NCBI GenBank assembly: GCA_947164865.1
Contig: CAMUYA010000014.1
Span: 1 to 64,000, forward strand
Reading direction: 5' to 3'
DNA length: 64,000 nt
Source: an uncultured Lachnospiraceae bacterium
GTDB lineage: Bacteria > Bacillota > Clostridia > Lachnospirales > Lachnospiraceae
The translations under genes were made by a program, and so were the position numbers. The notes beneath the pieces were generated by a model, which saw nothing but the letters and a program-made list of their open reading frames with translations, did not search any database and was not told where the DNA came from. Shown here in pieces: positions 25,280 through 35,161 of the stretch (the stretch's first letter is position 1; every line of letters starts with the position of its first letter).

Positions 25280-27190
25280 ATGAACATTAACGATATTCTG
25301 CAAGGCAACAGAATAAGCGAAAGCCGCATAACGAATACCGAAAATGCTGCTTCGGACAGACCGGCATCTGCCACTTCGGCCGATGCTGTCTTGGAGTCTT
25401 TAAAAGCAGGAGATTCACTGAGAGCAAAAGTGCTCTCACGTGATGGAAACCAGGTGCTTTTATCTCTTCCGGGAAATAAAGAATTCACAGCCAGAATATC
25501 TGAAGGAATCAATCTGGATATAGGTAAACTCCTTACCTTCGAAGTGAAAAGCGCAGGACAGGGACTTATGCTGTCACCGCTTTTCACCAATCTGTCATCC
25601 GATCCCAATGTATCAAAAGCATTAAATATGGCCGGGATTCCGGTAAATGAAGACTCCGCTGTCATGACTAAGGAAATGATGCAGGCGGGAATGTCCGTTG
25701 ACAGGCAATCGCTTTCGGGAGTATACAGGGATGTTGTGAATTTCCCCGGATATCCCGTTAATGATATAGTGGACCTTCATAAATTGGGAATAACTGTAAA
25801 TGAGAATAATCTTGAGCAGCTTGAATCATACAAAAATCTTTCCTATCAGATAGGTGAGGGAATGAATGAAGTTGCAACGGAGCTTTCCGAACTCATATCG
25901 GGTCTGGCCGATTCAGGAGAAGATGAAAAAGCCGCAGCTGTTTTGGGTAAGCTTATAGATATTGCAGCCGATAATGTAACGGAAGGCGGTGAAAAAACGG
26001 CTCCTGCGGAATCTGCCGGAGAGAACGCTATAGCAGGAAATGCTCTTGCAGAAGGAAACGAGAGCGTAAACACTTCTTCCGAAGCGGGAAAAGCTGTAAA
26101 TGCTGATGTCAAAGAAACCGGAAACGCGATTGTAAATACTCTTGTATCAGATGCGGAAGCAGGCTCTGTTGAGAATAAAGACGGTGAGGGAAAAGAGTTA
26201 TCCGCAGCGGAAAGAGCTTTAAGACTTCTATCCGAGAGAAGCGCAAATCAGGATGAAGCAGGTACCGCCGACAGTATAAAAAAGACTCCGACCGAGACTT
26301 CCGAACCGGAACGTGCAGGCCAAAGTGCGGATAATACAAAGACATTTTCCAGAATTGAGATAAATGATAATTCCAGGCTTACTTTTGCGAATGAGCTGGA
26401 GAAAATAACCGGAAGAAATGATCTTCAGAATAAAAGCTTTAATGAACTTCTCGATATATCAAAACAGATCATTAATGACGGACTGGCAGGTAAAAACCCG
26501 GGAATGATGCACCGCCTGCTGTCCAGCGATAACGCAAGAGATACGATCCTTTCAGGGGCGGCTTCAAAGTGGGAGATATCGCCTGCTGAAGTTGCGGATA
26601 AGGATAAAGTGATGGAGCTTTACACCAGACTCACGAGGCAGCTAAGAGAAGTGACTGACACACTTGAAAGCGTAGGACTTAAAGATTCATCTGCCGGCCA
26701 GTCCGCCGGAAATATGAGTAATAATCTCGATTTTTTGAGCCAGGTTAATCAGATGTACTCATATATACAGCTCCCGATCAAATTGTCCGGAGGAGAATCG
26801 GCACATGGAGATCTGTATGTATACTCCAACAAAAAGAAATTGAATGCGAAAGATGGAGTAGTCACAGCACTTTTACATCTGGATATGGAGCATCTGGGAC
26901 CTGTAGATGTTCATGTCAGCCTTGATACTTCCATGGGTAAAAAGATCAGTACAAGATTCTATGTTGCTGATGACTCCATACTCGATTTTCTGAGCAGTCA
27001 TATCGATGAGCTCAATGCGAGGCTGGAAAAGAAAGGCTATAATGTTACCGCCAAAATGACGGTTAAAGGTTCGCCCGAGAGCAAGGAAGATCCGTTTTCG
27101 GGTGCCGCTGACGGCGGTGGAATAAACGGTATTCTCTCACAGACAGGAACGGTAAAGCTGGCAGAATACTCCTTTGATGTGAGGACGTAA
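25280..27190 (+). CDS. FliK/YlqG-like protein with flagellar hook-length type C-terminal domain
   Basis: The 636-residue protein has three zones. Residues 1-220 are moderately conserved-looking (SLRAKVLSRDGNQVLLSLPG resembles a small beta domain). Residues 220-350 are low-complexity, acidic and rich in Ala/Glu/Asn. The C-terminal domain of about residues 480-610 (YIQLPIKLSGG ... LLHLDMEHLGPVDVHVSLD) matches the Flg_hook/FliK C-terminal type. It sits where Bacillus has ylqG, between rnhB and ylqH, outside a flagellar cluster. It is paired with a FlhB-tail protein, which suggests the two interact as FliK and FlhB do. Its real role is unknown. Confidence 0.75.
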   Translation: MNINDILQGNRISESRITNTENAASDRPASATSADAVLESLKAGDSLRAKVLSRDGNQVLLSLPGNKEFTARISEGINLDIGKLLTFEVKSAGQGLMLSPLFTNLSSDPNVSKALNMAGIPVNEDSAVMTKEMMQAGMSVDRQSLSGVYRDVVNFPGYPVNDIVDLHKLGITVNENNLEQLESYKNLSYQIGEGMNEVATELSELISGLADSGEDEKAAAVLGKLIDIAADNVTEGGEKTAPAESAGENAIAGNALAEGNESVNTSSEAGKAVNADVKETGNAIVNTLVSDAEAGSVENKDGEGKELSAAERALRLLSERSANQDEAGTADSIKKTPTETSEPERAGQSADNTKTFSRIEINDNSRLTFANELEKITGRNDLQNKSFNELLDISKQIINDGLAGKNPGMMHRLLSSDNARDTILSGAASKWEISPAEVADKDKVMELYTRLTRQLREVTDTLESVGLKDSSAGQSAGNMSNNLDFLSQVNQMYSYIQLPIKLSGGESAHGDLYVYSNKKKLNAKDGVVTALLHLDMEHLGPVDVHVSLDTSMGKKISTRFYVADDSILDFLSSHIDELNARLEKKGYNVTAKMTVKGSPESKEDPFSGAADGGGINGILSQTGTVKLAEYSFDVRT

Positions 27191-27193
27191 GGG

Positions 27194-27481
27194 ATGGCGG
27201 AGAATAAGAAAAACAAAGTAAAAACAGCGGTAGCTCTGGAATACGATCCAAACGATGCTGCGCCGAAAGTCATTGCTACAGGACGCGGGATCATAGCGGA
27301 AAAGATCATCGAGAAGGCTCAGGAAGCGGATGTTCCCATACACAGGGACGATAAGCTTGCCGACACTCTTTCAAGGCTTGAGATAGGCGAAATGATACCG
27401 CCGGAGTTATATGAGGCGGTGGCTGAGATACTTCTTTTTGTTGACAATATGGACAAGATAAAGAGCAAGCTAAAGACGTAA
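27194..27481 (+). CDS. ylqH: FlhB C-terminal-domain-like protein (YlqH/FlhX type)
   Basis: This 95-residue protein resembles only the cytoplasmic tail of the export-gate protein FlhB/YscU: TAVALEYDPNDAAPKVIATGRGIIAEKIIEKAQEADVPIHRDDKLADTL. The membrane part is absent, and the autocleavage motif NPTH is not present. Such stand-alone tails (FlhX in other bacteria, YlqH in Bacillus) can partly substitute for the FlhB tail. It starts 3 bases after the FliK-like gene, strengthening the pairing. Confidence 0.85.
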   Translation: MAENKKNKVKTAVALEYDPNDAAPKVIATGRGIIAEKIIEKAQEADVPIHRDDKLADTLSRLEIGEMIPPELYEAVAEILLFVDNMDKIKSKLKT

Positions 27482-27501
27482 AGCAATAGGGGAGAAGTAG
27501 T

Positions 27502-27864
27502 TTGAACAAAAGAGAAGAGGGGAATCGTTATGAGGAGATGGCGGCACATTTTCTGGAAAAACACGGCGTAAAGATAACCGACAGGAATTTCAGATGTCGG
27601 TTCGGTGAGATCGATATCATCGGTATTAAGGATGATGTGCTGATATTTTTTGAAGTAAAGTACAGATCGGGAACCGGGAAGGGCTGCGCCAAAGAGGCGG
27701 TGACTCATAACAAACAACGCATAATATGTTTGGTTTCGGATCATTACCGCGCTTATAAAAGACAATTTGCGGCTCTGCAGGTAAGGTATGATGTTATTGC
27801 CATAGATAAAGAAAAGATTGAATGGATACCTGCGGCATTTGATTATATCGGAAGAGGGTTTTGA
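27502..27864 (+). CDS. yraN: UPF0102 (YraN) family protein
   Basis: This 120-residue protein has a predicted endonuclease-like fold (related to Holliday-junction resolvases) but no firmly assigned function. Typical features are GNRYEEMAAHFLEKHGVKITDRNFRCRFGEIDIIG, with the acidic FGEIDII and EVKYRSG motif that forms a nuclease-type active site. The start is TTG 27502 after ggggagaag. The gene often follows rnhB in Firmicutes, as here. It ends 11 bases before the response regulator ATG. Confidence 0.92.
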   Translation: MNKREEGNRYEEMAAHFLEKHGVKITDRNFRCRFGEIDIIGIKDDVLIFFEVKYRSGTGKGCAKEAVTHNKQRIICLVSDHYRAYKRQFAALQVRYDVIAIDKEKIEWIPAAFDYIGRGF

Positions 27865-27875
27865 AAGGAGTTAAA

Positions 27876-28571
27876 ATGGATACGGTACTTGTTTGCGATG
27901 ATGATAAAGAGATAGTAGATGCGATAGAGATATATCTTTCAAGAGAAGGTATAAACGTATTAAAGGCGCATAACGGAAAAGAAGCTCTGGAGATCCTTGA
28001 AAAAGAGGATGTTCAGCTCCTTCTTGTGGACATTATGATGCCCGAGATGGACGGAATAGAAACAACCAAAAAGATCAGGGAGACCAGCTCTTTGCCTGTG
28101 ATCCTCCTTTCTGCCAAGTCGGAGGAAAAAGATAAGATACTCGGGCTTGATATAGGCGCGGACGATTATGTGACAAAGCCCTTTAATGCCGGAGAGCTTG
28201 TGGCCAGAGTAAAGTCAAATCTTCGAAGGTATACTTCACTCGGAAGCGCCAAGGATGAGAATTCTCACATCATAAGCATCGGCGGGCTTCTTATAAATGA
28301 CGAAAACAAGCAGATTTCGGTAGACGGTGAGTTTGTCAGGCTCACACCCATAGAGTATAATATAATGTTTTTCCTTGCAAGGAATAAGGGGACAGTATAC
28401 TCTTCCGCGCAGATTTATGAGCATATATGGAACGAGAAACCTCTTGATGCCGAGAATACCGTTGCCGTACATATAAGACATATCAGAGAAAAGATAGAGA
28501 TAAATCCCAAAGAACCGGAATATTTAAAAGTAGTATGGGGAGTCGGGTACAAAATAGAAGATAAGAAATGA
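27876..28571 (+). CDS. OmpR-family response regulator
   Basis: This 231-residue two-domain regulator has a receiver domain with acidic pocket CDDD, phospho-acceptor Asp in LLVDIMMPEMDG, and Lys in DDYVTKPFNAGEL. The C-terminal winged helix has FVRLTPIEYNIMFFLARNKGTVYSSAQIYEHIW and VRHIREKIEINPKEPEYLKVVWGVGYKIE. ATG 27876 is preferred over TTG 27861 because gaaaggag precedes it. It overlaps the kinase gene by ATGA. The overall style is VanR-like; the target genes are unknown. Confidence 0.93.
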   Translation: MDTVLVCDDDKEIVDAIEIYLSREGINVLKAHNGKEALEILEKEDVQLLLVDIMMPEMDGIETTKKIRETSSLPVILLSAKSEEKDKILGLDIGADDYVTKPFNAGELVARVKSNLRRYTSLGSAKDENSHIISIGGLLINDENKQISVDGEFVRLTPIEYNIMFFLARNKGTVYSSAQIYEHIWNEKPLDAENTVAVHIRHIREKIEINPKEPEYLKVVWGVGYKIEDKK

Positions 28572-31036
28572 AAAAAACAATCATAAAGAGAGTGATAATA
28601 AGCGTTCTGCTTCACGTGGTTGCCGCGTTTATTATTATTATTTCCGCCAACCTTGTAACTCACTCCACGTTTACCATCAAATATATAGACGACAGTGTTA
28701 CTTACGAAAGCGGCAGTCTGTCTGGTATCAAGTATATGGATGAATCCGAGATCCATACACAGATATACACCAGACAGATGCAGGATATCATCACCCTGTG
28801 TGCACTTAAGAATACTCTCGAAAAGAGCGAACCGGATTTTTCATCCGGTTCGGTTAACGTGCTTGATTATATCTACGGCATATATGGAGGCTACGGTAGC
28901 AGCTTTGGAATGGAGCCTGTCAGGTTTTCCATCGACAATCTGATCAAATGGGGCAGAAAAGGGTTTACTTACTCAAATATTGTATTTACAGAGCAGGAGT
29001 TCATGGATTTTTACGATTCGGCATATTCCGTGGATGAGCTGCTGATCTATTGTCCCGACATGTTAAGCTCGCAGGTTGCGGATGACGGAGAAAGATATAT
29101 TACCGTAAGATTCCTCGATATGGAATATCCAACCGAGGATGGTGTTGCGTATCTTGCAAATTATGCTTCGGACTGGGTTGAGTACAGTGATATTCAGGAT
29201 TGTATAGTCTATGCAGGTACCAAGTTTTCTCAGTATTATGACATGTACCGCAACGGTATCCTGCTTTACGACAATCATGAGATAAATCTCAAATATGTCA
29301 TAAAATGTGCCGGTTCGGTATACACAAATATTCCCAAAAATATTCTTGACAGCTCAAATGCTTCCGATACGGAACTCACGGATTACTTTTCAGAAAACTC
29401 CGATTATTTGATCTATTATCCGGAGGAACTGGAATATTCCACTATTTCCGACGTTAGCGAATCGGAACTGTATATTATGATCCGGACATATGAGGAGGAC
29501 CTTGGTTCACCCGTTAAGATATGGGCCTATGTCAATAATGATTATTCGATCGAGGATGATGCTTTTTCCACCGCATACCGGTATGGCGAGGGAAAGAGAG
29601 GTACATTCGGGAGAAATATCGTATTTCTTGCAGCATTTTCGTTTGTTTATGCTTCGGTCATGTTCCTGATGGCAAAGAGCGCAGGATATAATAAAGTCAC
29701 CGGAAAGTATGAATTCGCTTATGATAAGCCGTTTATAGAATTATATCTGTTAACTGCGGCTTTGTTTATAACAGGATCGGGGTTTTATTTAAGAAAGACC
29801 GATGTGGCGTCAGAAAGGCTGTTTTATCCGCTGATAATCGTATTCGGAATTCTTTCGAGCCATGCATTACAGAGCTTTATTTATACTCTTGTGCGCAATA
29901 TCCGTAACCGGAAGATCAAAGACAGATCCCTGATCTATCGTGTTGTCGTGTTTTTCTCGGATGTAAGAGATAACGTAGAGAACAGTAAGAATCCTTATGT
30001 CAGGGTACTGTTACCCTTTAACTATTACTTTATTCTCAATTTCGTCTTGATCGTGGTTATAATGCTGCTTCAAAACAGATCCAGATATTTCTGGGTATTT
30101 GTTTCGATCGTGCTGCTTATCGTAATAAACGTTCTTTTTGCTGCAAGAAGCATCAAGAAGGCATCCGATTTTAACGAGATCATGGAGGGGGTCAGAAGGA
30201 TCGGATCGGGAGAACTTGATTATAAGATAAACACCGAAAAGATGCTAGATACAAATAAAGATTTTGCCGAGCAGATCAATAATATCGGAGAAGGCATTCA
30301 GAGTGCGGTCAAAACCAGCATGCGTGACGAAAAGATGAAATCCGATCTTATCACAAATGTTTCACACGATCTAAAAACGCCGCTCACGTCAATCATAAAC
30401 TATGTAAATCTGCTTGAGGATGAGAATATTACGCAGGAGCCTGCCGCGGGGTATATCAAAACTCTTGACGAAAAGGCAAAAAGATTAAAGCAGCTCCTTA
30501 TCGATCTTATCGATGCGTCCAGGCTTTCTTCAGGTACTACGGAGGTGAATCTTCAGAAGATCAGAGTTTCTGAACTGGTAAACCAGATAGTTGCCGAGTT
30601 TTCCGATAAGCTGGCAGAAAGAAATCTGTCGGTCATCTTTGACGGAAAATCAGAATCATATATTATGGCGGACGGCAGACACATGTGGAGACTTATGGAT
30701 AACCTCTTTGAAAATGTGTGCAAGTATTCGCTTATGGGAACCAGGGTTTATGTTGAGGTGAGAGATTTTTCCTCCGCAGGAGACGGCGATCAATATGACA
30801 GTGTTAAAGATAAGCTTTTGATCAGCATAAAAAACATCTCGGCAACGCCCAATAAAATGCAGGGAAGTGAGCTTACCGAGAGGTTTATAAGAGGCGATTC
30901 CTCCAGAACTTCAGAAGGAAGCGGCCTCGGACTGTATATTGCCAAGAGCCTTACCGAACTGCAGGGCGGAACCTTTGAAATAATAGCAGACGGAGACCTC
31001 TTTAAGGCTACGATGATATTTGATATAAGCAGATAA
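28568..31036 (+). CDS. Multi-pass sensor histidine kinase
   Basis: The 822-residue kinase is the partner of the overlapping response regulator. An N-terminal membrane helix (about residues 10-30) is followed by a roughly 310-residue extracytoplasmic region rich in Tyr, Asp and Ser that I do not recognise. Several membrane helices follow (about 345-530), then a HAMP-like linker (ARSIKKASDFNEIMEGVRRIGSGELDYKI), the phospho-acceptor His in NVSHDLKTPLTSIINY, the N box LMDNLFENVCKYS and the G box GSGLGLYIAKSL. The extracellular ligand is unknown. The gene converges with prs. Confidence 0.93.
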   Translation: MKKTIIKRVIISVLLHVVAAFIIIISANLVTHSTFTIKYIDDSVTYESGSLSGIKYMDESEIHTQIYTRQMQDIITLCALKNTLEKSEPDFSSGSVNVLDYIYGIYGGYGSSFGMEPVRFSIDNLIKWGRKGFTYSNIVFTEQEFMDFYDSAYSVDELLIYCPDMLSSQVADDGERYITVRFLDMEYPTEDGVAYLANYASDWVEYSDIQDCIVYAGTKFSQYYDMYRNGILLYDNHEINLKYVIKCAGSVYTNIPKNILDSSNASDTELTDYFSENSDYLIYYPEELEYSTISDVSESELYIMIRTYEEDLGSPVKIWAYVNNDYSIEDDAFSTAYRYGEGKRGTFGRNIVFLAAFSFVYASVMFLMAKSAGYNKVTGKYEFAYDKPFIELYLLTAALFITGSGFYLRKTDVASERLFYPLIIVFGILSSHALQSFIYTLVRNIRNRKIKDRSLIYRVVVFFSDVRDNVENSKNPYVRVLLPFNYYFILNFVLIVVIMLLQNRSRYFWVFVSIVLLIVINVLFAARSIKKASDFNEIMEGVRRIGSGELDYKINTEKMLDTNKDFAEQINNIGEGIQSAVKTSMRDEKMKSDLITNVSHDLKTPLTSIINYVNLLEDENITQEPAAGYIKTLDEKAKRLKQLLIDLIDASRLSSGTTEVNLQKIRVSELVNQIVAEFSDKLAERNLSVIFDGKSESYIMADGRHMWRLMDNLFENVCKYSLMGTRVYVEVRDFSSAGDGDQYDSVKDKLLISIKNISATPNKMQGSELTERFIRGDSSRTSEGSGLGLYIAKSLTELQGGTFEIIADGDLFKATMIFDISR

Positions 31037-31092
31037 ACAGCTCAAGAGAGAATGCTACTATATTTTTTGACAACAAAACGATCTGCCCTACA

Positions 31093-32289
31093 CTATCGCC
31101 CAATCTGAATATCCTGATGCGACTTGTACTCCTCGAGTATTGCATGCATCTTATCAGCAGTAGCCATAACATTTGAGAGAGATGCATCATGGTTCATGAA
31201 GTCGACGATGGAAGCGATAAGCTTACTCATATCTGCTTCGCAGAACCATTTGCGTGAATAGATCTCGGGTGGAAGGTAGGTGAGGTTTGTTGTTATAACC
31301 TTATCAAAGGCGCCTTTCTCGTATGCCTTATCAAATCCGGCAAGACCTTCTGTGAAAAGACCGAAGGTGGTGCAGATAAACACTTTACCCGCACCCATTT
31401 CCTTGAGCTTTTGAGCTGTATCAAGCATGGAACCGCCGGAGGAGATCATATCATCCATTATGATCACATCTTTTCCATCCAGAGAATCTCCAAGGAATTC
31501 GTGGGCAACGATGGGGTTTTTCCCGTTCACAATGGTGGTGTAATCACGTCTTTTGTAGAACATGCCGGTATTTAGCCCCAATACGTTTGCAAAATAGATC
31601 GCTCTGTCGAGAGCGCCCTCGTCGGGGGCGATAACAACAAGGTGATCCTTATCTACATTCAGGTTATTGTCGCATGTGAGCAGAGCCTTCATGAACTGGT
31701 ACGGCGGCATGAAGTTGTCAAATCCCTTAAGGGGAGTGGCATTCTGCACTCTTGGATCGTGGGCATCGAAGGTTATAAAGTTGCTCACACCCATATCATA
31801 GAGCTCTTCGAGCATGTATGCCGCATCCAGAGATTCAAGACCGTTTCTTCTGTGCTGGCGTCCCTCATACAGGAAGGGCATTATAATGTTAACGCGCGCA
31901 GCTTTTCCGTTGCATGCTGCGATCACACGCTTAAGATCCTGATAATGATCGTCCGGAGACATATGGTTCACGTAACCGTTCATCTGATATGTGATGGAAT
32001 GATTGCACACGTCAACCATGATAAATACATCTTTACCGCGGACCGATTCATTTATGGTTCCTTTGGATTCACCGCTTCCGAAGCGGGGGATATCATAGCT
32101 TAAGAGGTAATTATCCTCCTTATAGCCGTGAAATGCAGGATCGTTTTTAACTGAATCGTTGTGTACGACTTTTCGGAATTCAACAAGGTATTTATTTACG
32201 ATCTCACCCATTTTTGCCATTGAGGGCAGGGCGATGAGCTTAAGAGCTCCGACGGGCATAGCGTTTTCAAGTTCCGCGACGTTAGGCAT
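31093..32289 (-). CDS. prs: Ribose-phosphate pyrophosphokinase (long form)
   Basis: The enzyme makes PRPP from ribose 5-phosphate and ATP for purine, pyrimidine, His and Trp synthesis. The PRPP-binding loop VIIMDDMISSGGSMLDTA is clear, as are NIIMPFLYEGRQHRR and NFITFDAHDPRVQN in the N-terminal half. The 398-residue length exceeds the standard 310-320; a longer N-terminal and internal layout is seen in Lachnospiraceae versions. It is alone on the minus strand, divergent from the DUF512 gene and convergent with the kinase. The start codon follows ggaggaac (read on the minus strand). Confidence 0.92.
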   Translation of the reverse strand: MPNVAELENAMPVGALKLIALPSMAKMGEIVNKYLVEFRKVVHNDSVKNDPAFHGYKEDNYLLSYDIPRFGSGESKGTINESVRGKDVFIMVDVCNHSITYQMNGYVNHMSPDDHYQDLKRVIAACNGKAARVNIIMPFLYEGRQHRRNGLESLDAAYMLEELYDMGVSNFITFDAHDPRVQNATPLKGFDNFMPPYQFMKALLTCDNNLNVDKDHLVVIAPDEGALDRAIYFANVLGLNTGMFYKRRDYTTIVNGKNPIVAHEFLGDSLDGKDVIIMDDMISSGGSMLDTAQKLKEMGAGKVFICTTFGLFTEGLAGFDKAYEKGAFDKVITTNLTYLPPEIYSRKWFCEADMSKLIASIVDFMNHDASLSNVMATADKMHAILEEYKSHQDIQIGR

Positions 32290-32355
32290 AAGTTCCTCCG
32301 AATATGGTATACTATTTGCAAAATATTATTTTACATACAAGGGGCTTAGTACGTC

Positions 32356-32387
32356 AAGTTTACATAATGCAAACTTAGCGGTACTAT
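32356..32387 (+). promoter_or_regulatory. Promoter of the DUF512 gene with an overlapping inverted repeat
   Basis: TTTACA (32359-32364) and TACTAT (32382-32387) are 17 bases apart. An inverted repeat AAGTTT-N9-AAACTT (32356-32376) covers the -35, an arrangement expected of a repressor site. The regulator is unknown. Confidence 0.6.
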
Positions 32388-32439
32388 AGAGGGATAATTT
32401 ACAAGATGATTTAAACAGGTTTTCCATGAGAAAGTGAAC

Positions 32440-33783
32440 ATGAATAAACAACACAAGCACATAATAAGTGAAATAGTTAGGGGCAGCATTGCGGAAGAAA
32501 TGGGCCTTGAACCCGGTGATGCCATCATTTCCATAAACGGAAACGATATAGAAGATATATTCGATTATCAGTATTATTCCATGGACAGTGAGCTTAACAT
32601 CGTTGTCGAATCAAAGGACGGAGAAGAATGTCTGCTGGAGATCGAAAAAGATGAGGATGAGGAACTGGGGATCATATTCGATAATGGCTTGATGGATAAT
32701 TACCGATCATGCCATAACAAGTGTATATTCTGCTTTATCGATCAGAATCCACCCGGAATGCGCAAAAGCTTGTATTTTAAAGATGATGATTCCAGGCTGA
32801 GCTTCCTGCAGGGCAATTACGTTACCCTCACAAATATGTCCGACCATGATGTGGACAGGATCATAAAATATAACCTTTCACCTATCAATATTTCATTCCA
32901 CACTATGAATCCCGAGTTAAGGTGCAGGATGCTGAATAACCGTTTTGCCGGAGAAGCTCTTAAGAAGGTGGAAAGATTCTATGAAGCCGGCATCACTATG
33001 AACGGGCAGATAGTGCTTTGCCCCGGATGGAATGACGGAAAAGAGCTTGAATACTCAATAAATGAGCTTATGAAATATCTGCCTGTTCTGGAAAGCGTTT
33101 CGGTTGTGCCGGTAGGTCTTACAAGATTTCGTGACGGCCTTGAAAAGCTCAGGGCCTTTACTCCGGAAGAATGCGGCGAAGTGATTGATATTATAGAAAA
33201 ATATCAAAAGACGGCATACGAAAGATCCGGTCTTCACTTTATACATGCAAGCGATGAATTTTATATTGTCGCCGGCAGAGATCTGCCCGAGAGTGAAAGA
33301 TATGATGATTACAGACAGATCGACAACGGAGTCGGGAAGGCCAGATTCATTATTGATGACTTTAATGAGACCTTAGAAAGAGTAAGATCAAACCCCGAAA
33401 TATGTGCAGCCATCAGACCCAGAACCGTTTCAACCGTAACGGGAACCCTTACCACCGGTATGAACGAGGAGTTTGCCCGCAGGATCGAGGAAGCTTTCCC
33501 GGGGGTAAAGGTCAATGTGTACACAATACTTAATGATTTTTACGGCCACGGTATAACTGTTACGGGCTTGCTTGTGGGTTCGGATATAATAAACCAGCTA
33601 AGAGGAAAAGAACTTGGTGAAAGGCTGTATCTTCCCGAAACTTGCTTAAGGAGCGGAAGTGACGAGTTCCTTGACGATGTAAGAGTGCCTGAGCTTGAAG
33701 ATGCTTTACAATGCGGCGTAAGTATTGTAAAATCAAGCGGGCGGGATTTTGTTTTTTCGATGCTCGGAATAAGGGATTTATAA
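32440..33783 (+). CDS. DUF512 / PDZ radical-SAM-like protein
   Basis: This 447-residue protein has an N-terminal PDZ-like domain (ISEIVRGSIAEEMGLEPGDAIISING), a radical-SAM-like cluster motif SCHNKCIFCFID (CxxxCxxC) near residue 90, and a C-terminal DUF512 region (VSVVPVGLTRFRDGL ... GVGKARFIIDDF). The function is not established. The family is usually encoded next to the GTPase gene der, exactly as here (32 bases apart), which suggests a role near ribosome assembly or RNA modification. The start is set at ATG 32440, with gagaaag upstream, rather than GTG 32434. Confidence 0.88.
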   Translation: MNKQHKHIISEIVRGSIAEEMGLEPGDAIISINGNDIEDIFDYQYYSMDSELNIVVESKDGEECLLEIEKDEDEELGIIFDNGLMDNYRSCHNKCIFCFIDQNPPGMRKSLYFKDDDSRLSFLQGNYVTLTNMSDHDVDRIIKYNLSPINISFHTMNPELRCRMLNNRFAGEALKKVERFYEAGITMNGQIVLCPGWNDGKELEYSINELMKYLPVLESVSVVPVGLTRFRDGLEKLRAFTPEECGEVIDIIEKYQKTAYERSGLHFIHASDEFYIVAGRDLPESERYDDYRQIDNGVGKARFIIDDFNETLERVRSNPEICAAIRPRTVSTVTGTLTTGMNEEFARRIEEAFPGVKVNVYTILNDFYGHGITVTGLLVGSDIINQLRGKELGERLYLPETCLRSGSDEFLDDVRVPELEDALQCGVSIVKSSGRDFVFSMLGIRDL

Positions 33784-33814
33784 CCCGTAAAAATGCTTAT
33801 TTAGGATTTAATAT

Positions 33815-35161
33815 ATGTCAGACAGAAATAATAAACCGATAGTAGCCATCGTGGGCAGACCCAACGTCGGGAAATCGACGCTTTTTAACATGCTTGCGGG
33901 TGAAAAAATATCGATAGTAAAGGATACTCCGGGTATTACCAGAGACAGGATATATGCAGATGTTACCTGGCTCGACAGAGAGTTTACTCTGATAGATACC
34001 GGAGGAATAGAGCCTGACAGCAGCGATATCATTCTTTCGCAGATGCGCAATCAGGCCCAGATAGCGATAGATACCGCAGATGTGATAATCTTTCTGGTGG
34101 ACGTTAAGCAGGGACTTGTGGATTCCGATTCAAAAGTGGCAGATATGCTGAGGCGTTCGCAAAAGCCTGTGGTGCTTGTTGTAAATAAAGTGGATTCACC
34201 TGAAAAATACATGGCGGACGTTTACGAGTTCTATAATCTCGGAATCGGTGAACCTTTTGCGATATCATCCACAAATAAGCTCGGAATAGGTGATATGCTG
34301 GACGAAGTGATATCTCATTTTCCGGAAAGAGATAACGCGGGAGAGGAAGAGGAACTTCCCAGGGTTGCGATCGTCGGAAAGCCCAATGTAGGAAAATCAA
34401 GTCTTATCAACAAATTCCTCGGAGAAGACAGGCTTATCGTATCGGATATAGCAGGCACCACCCGGGATGCGGTTGATACAAGAGTAAAATACAAAGAAAA
34501 AGAATACATTTTTATAGATACTGCAGGCGTAAGGCGCAAGAATAAGATAAAAGAAGACCTCGAGCATTATATGATAGTTCGCACGGTGGGAGCTATCGAG
34601 CGCTCGGATGTGGTGGTACTTGTCATTGATGCGACAGAGGGCGTGACAGAGCAGGATGCCAAGATCGCAGGCATTGCACATGACAGAGGGAAGGCCGTGA
34701 TCATAGCGGTAAATAAATGGGATGCCGTAGAAAAAGACGATAAGACCATTTACAGATTTACCGAAAAGGTACGCGACACCTTATCTTTCATGCAATATGC
34801 GGAGATCTTATTTATATCCGCATTGACGGGGCAGAGGCTTCCAAAGCTTTTTGAGACTATTGACGCGGTATATGAGAATCATGCGATGAGAGTCGGCACC
34901 GGCGTGCTCAACGAGATCATGTCCGAAGCGGTTGCAATGCAGCAGCCTCCGAATGACAAGGGTAAGATATTAAGGCTGTATTACATCACTCAGGTTGCGG
35001 TAAAGCCGCCGACATTCGTTATTTTTGTAAATGATAAGGAACTTATGCATTTCTCTTATACAAGATATATAGAGAATCAGATAAGAAAGACTTTTGGATT
35101 TGTGGGAACACCGCTTAAATTTATAATCAGGGAGCGTAAGGAAAATGATATACGCAGTTAG
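33815..35161 (+). CDS. der: GTPase Der (EngA)
   Basis: This tandem-GTPase protein is essential for 50S assembly. The first G domain starts [16 protein letters not shown], with DTGGIEP and NKVDSPE. The second starts [18 protein letters not shown], with [11 protein letters not shown] and [10 protein letters not shown]-terminal KH-like domain completes the 448 residues. Length and order are standard. It overlaps plsY by 17 bases. Confidence 0.97.
   Translation: MSDRNNKPIVAIVGRPNVGKSTLFNMLAGEKISIVKDTPGITRDRIYADVTWLDREFTLIDTGGIEPDSSDIILSQMRNQAQIAIDTADVIIFLVDVKQGLVDSDSKVADMLRRSQKPVVLVVNKVDSPEKYMADVYEFYNLGIGEPFAISSTNKLGIGDMLDEVISHFPERDNAGEEEELPRVAIVGKPNVGKSSLINKFLGEDRLIVSDIAGTTRDAVDTRVKYKEKEYIFIDTAGVRRKNKIKEDLEHYMIVRTVGAIERSDVVVLVIDATEGVTEQDAKIAGIAHDRGKAVIIAVNKWDAVEKDDKTIYRFTEKVRDTLSFMQYAEILFISALTGQRLPKLFETIDAVYENHAMRVGTGVLNEIMSEAVAMQQPPNDKGKILRLYYITQVAVKPPTFVIFVNDKELMHFSYTRYIENQIRKTFGFVGTPLKFIIRERKENDIRS

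Noticed and set aside
31037-31092. Bidirectional terminator between the kinase gene and prs
   Set aside because: No stable inverted repeat with T tracts is visible in the 56-bp gap.
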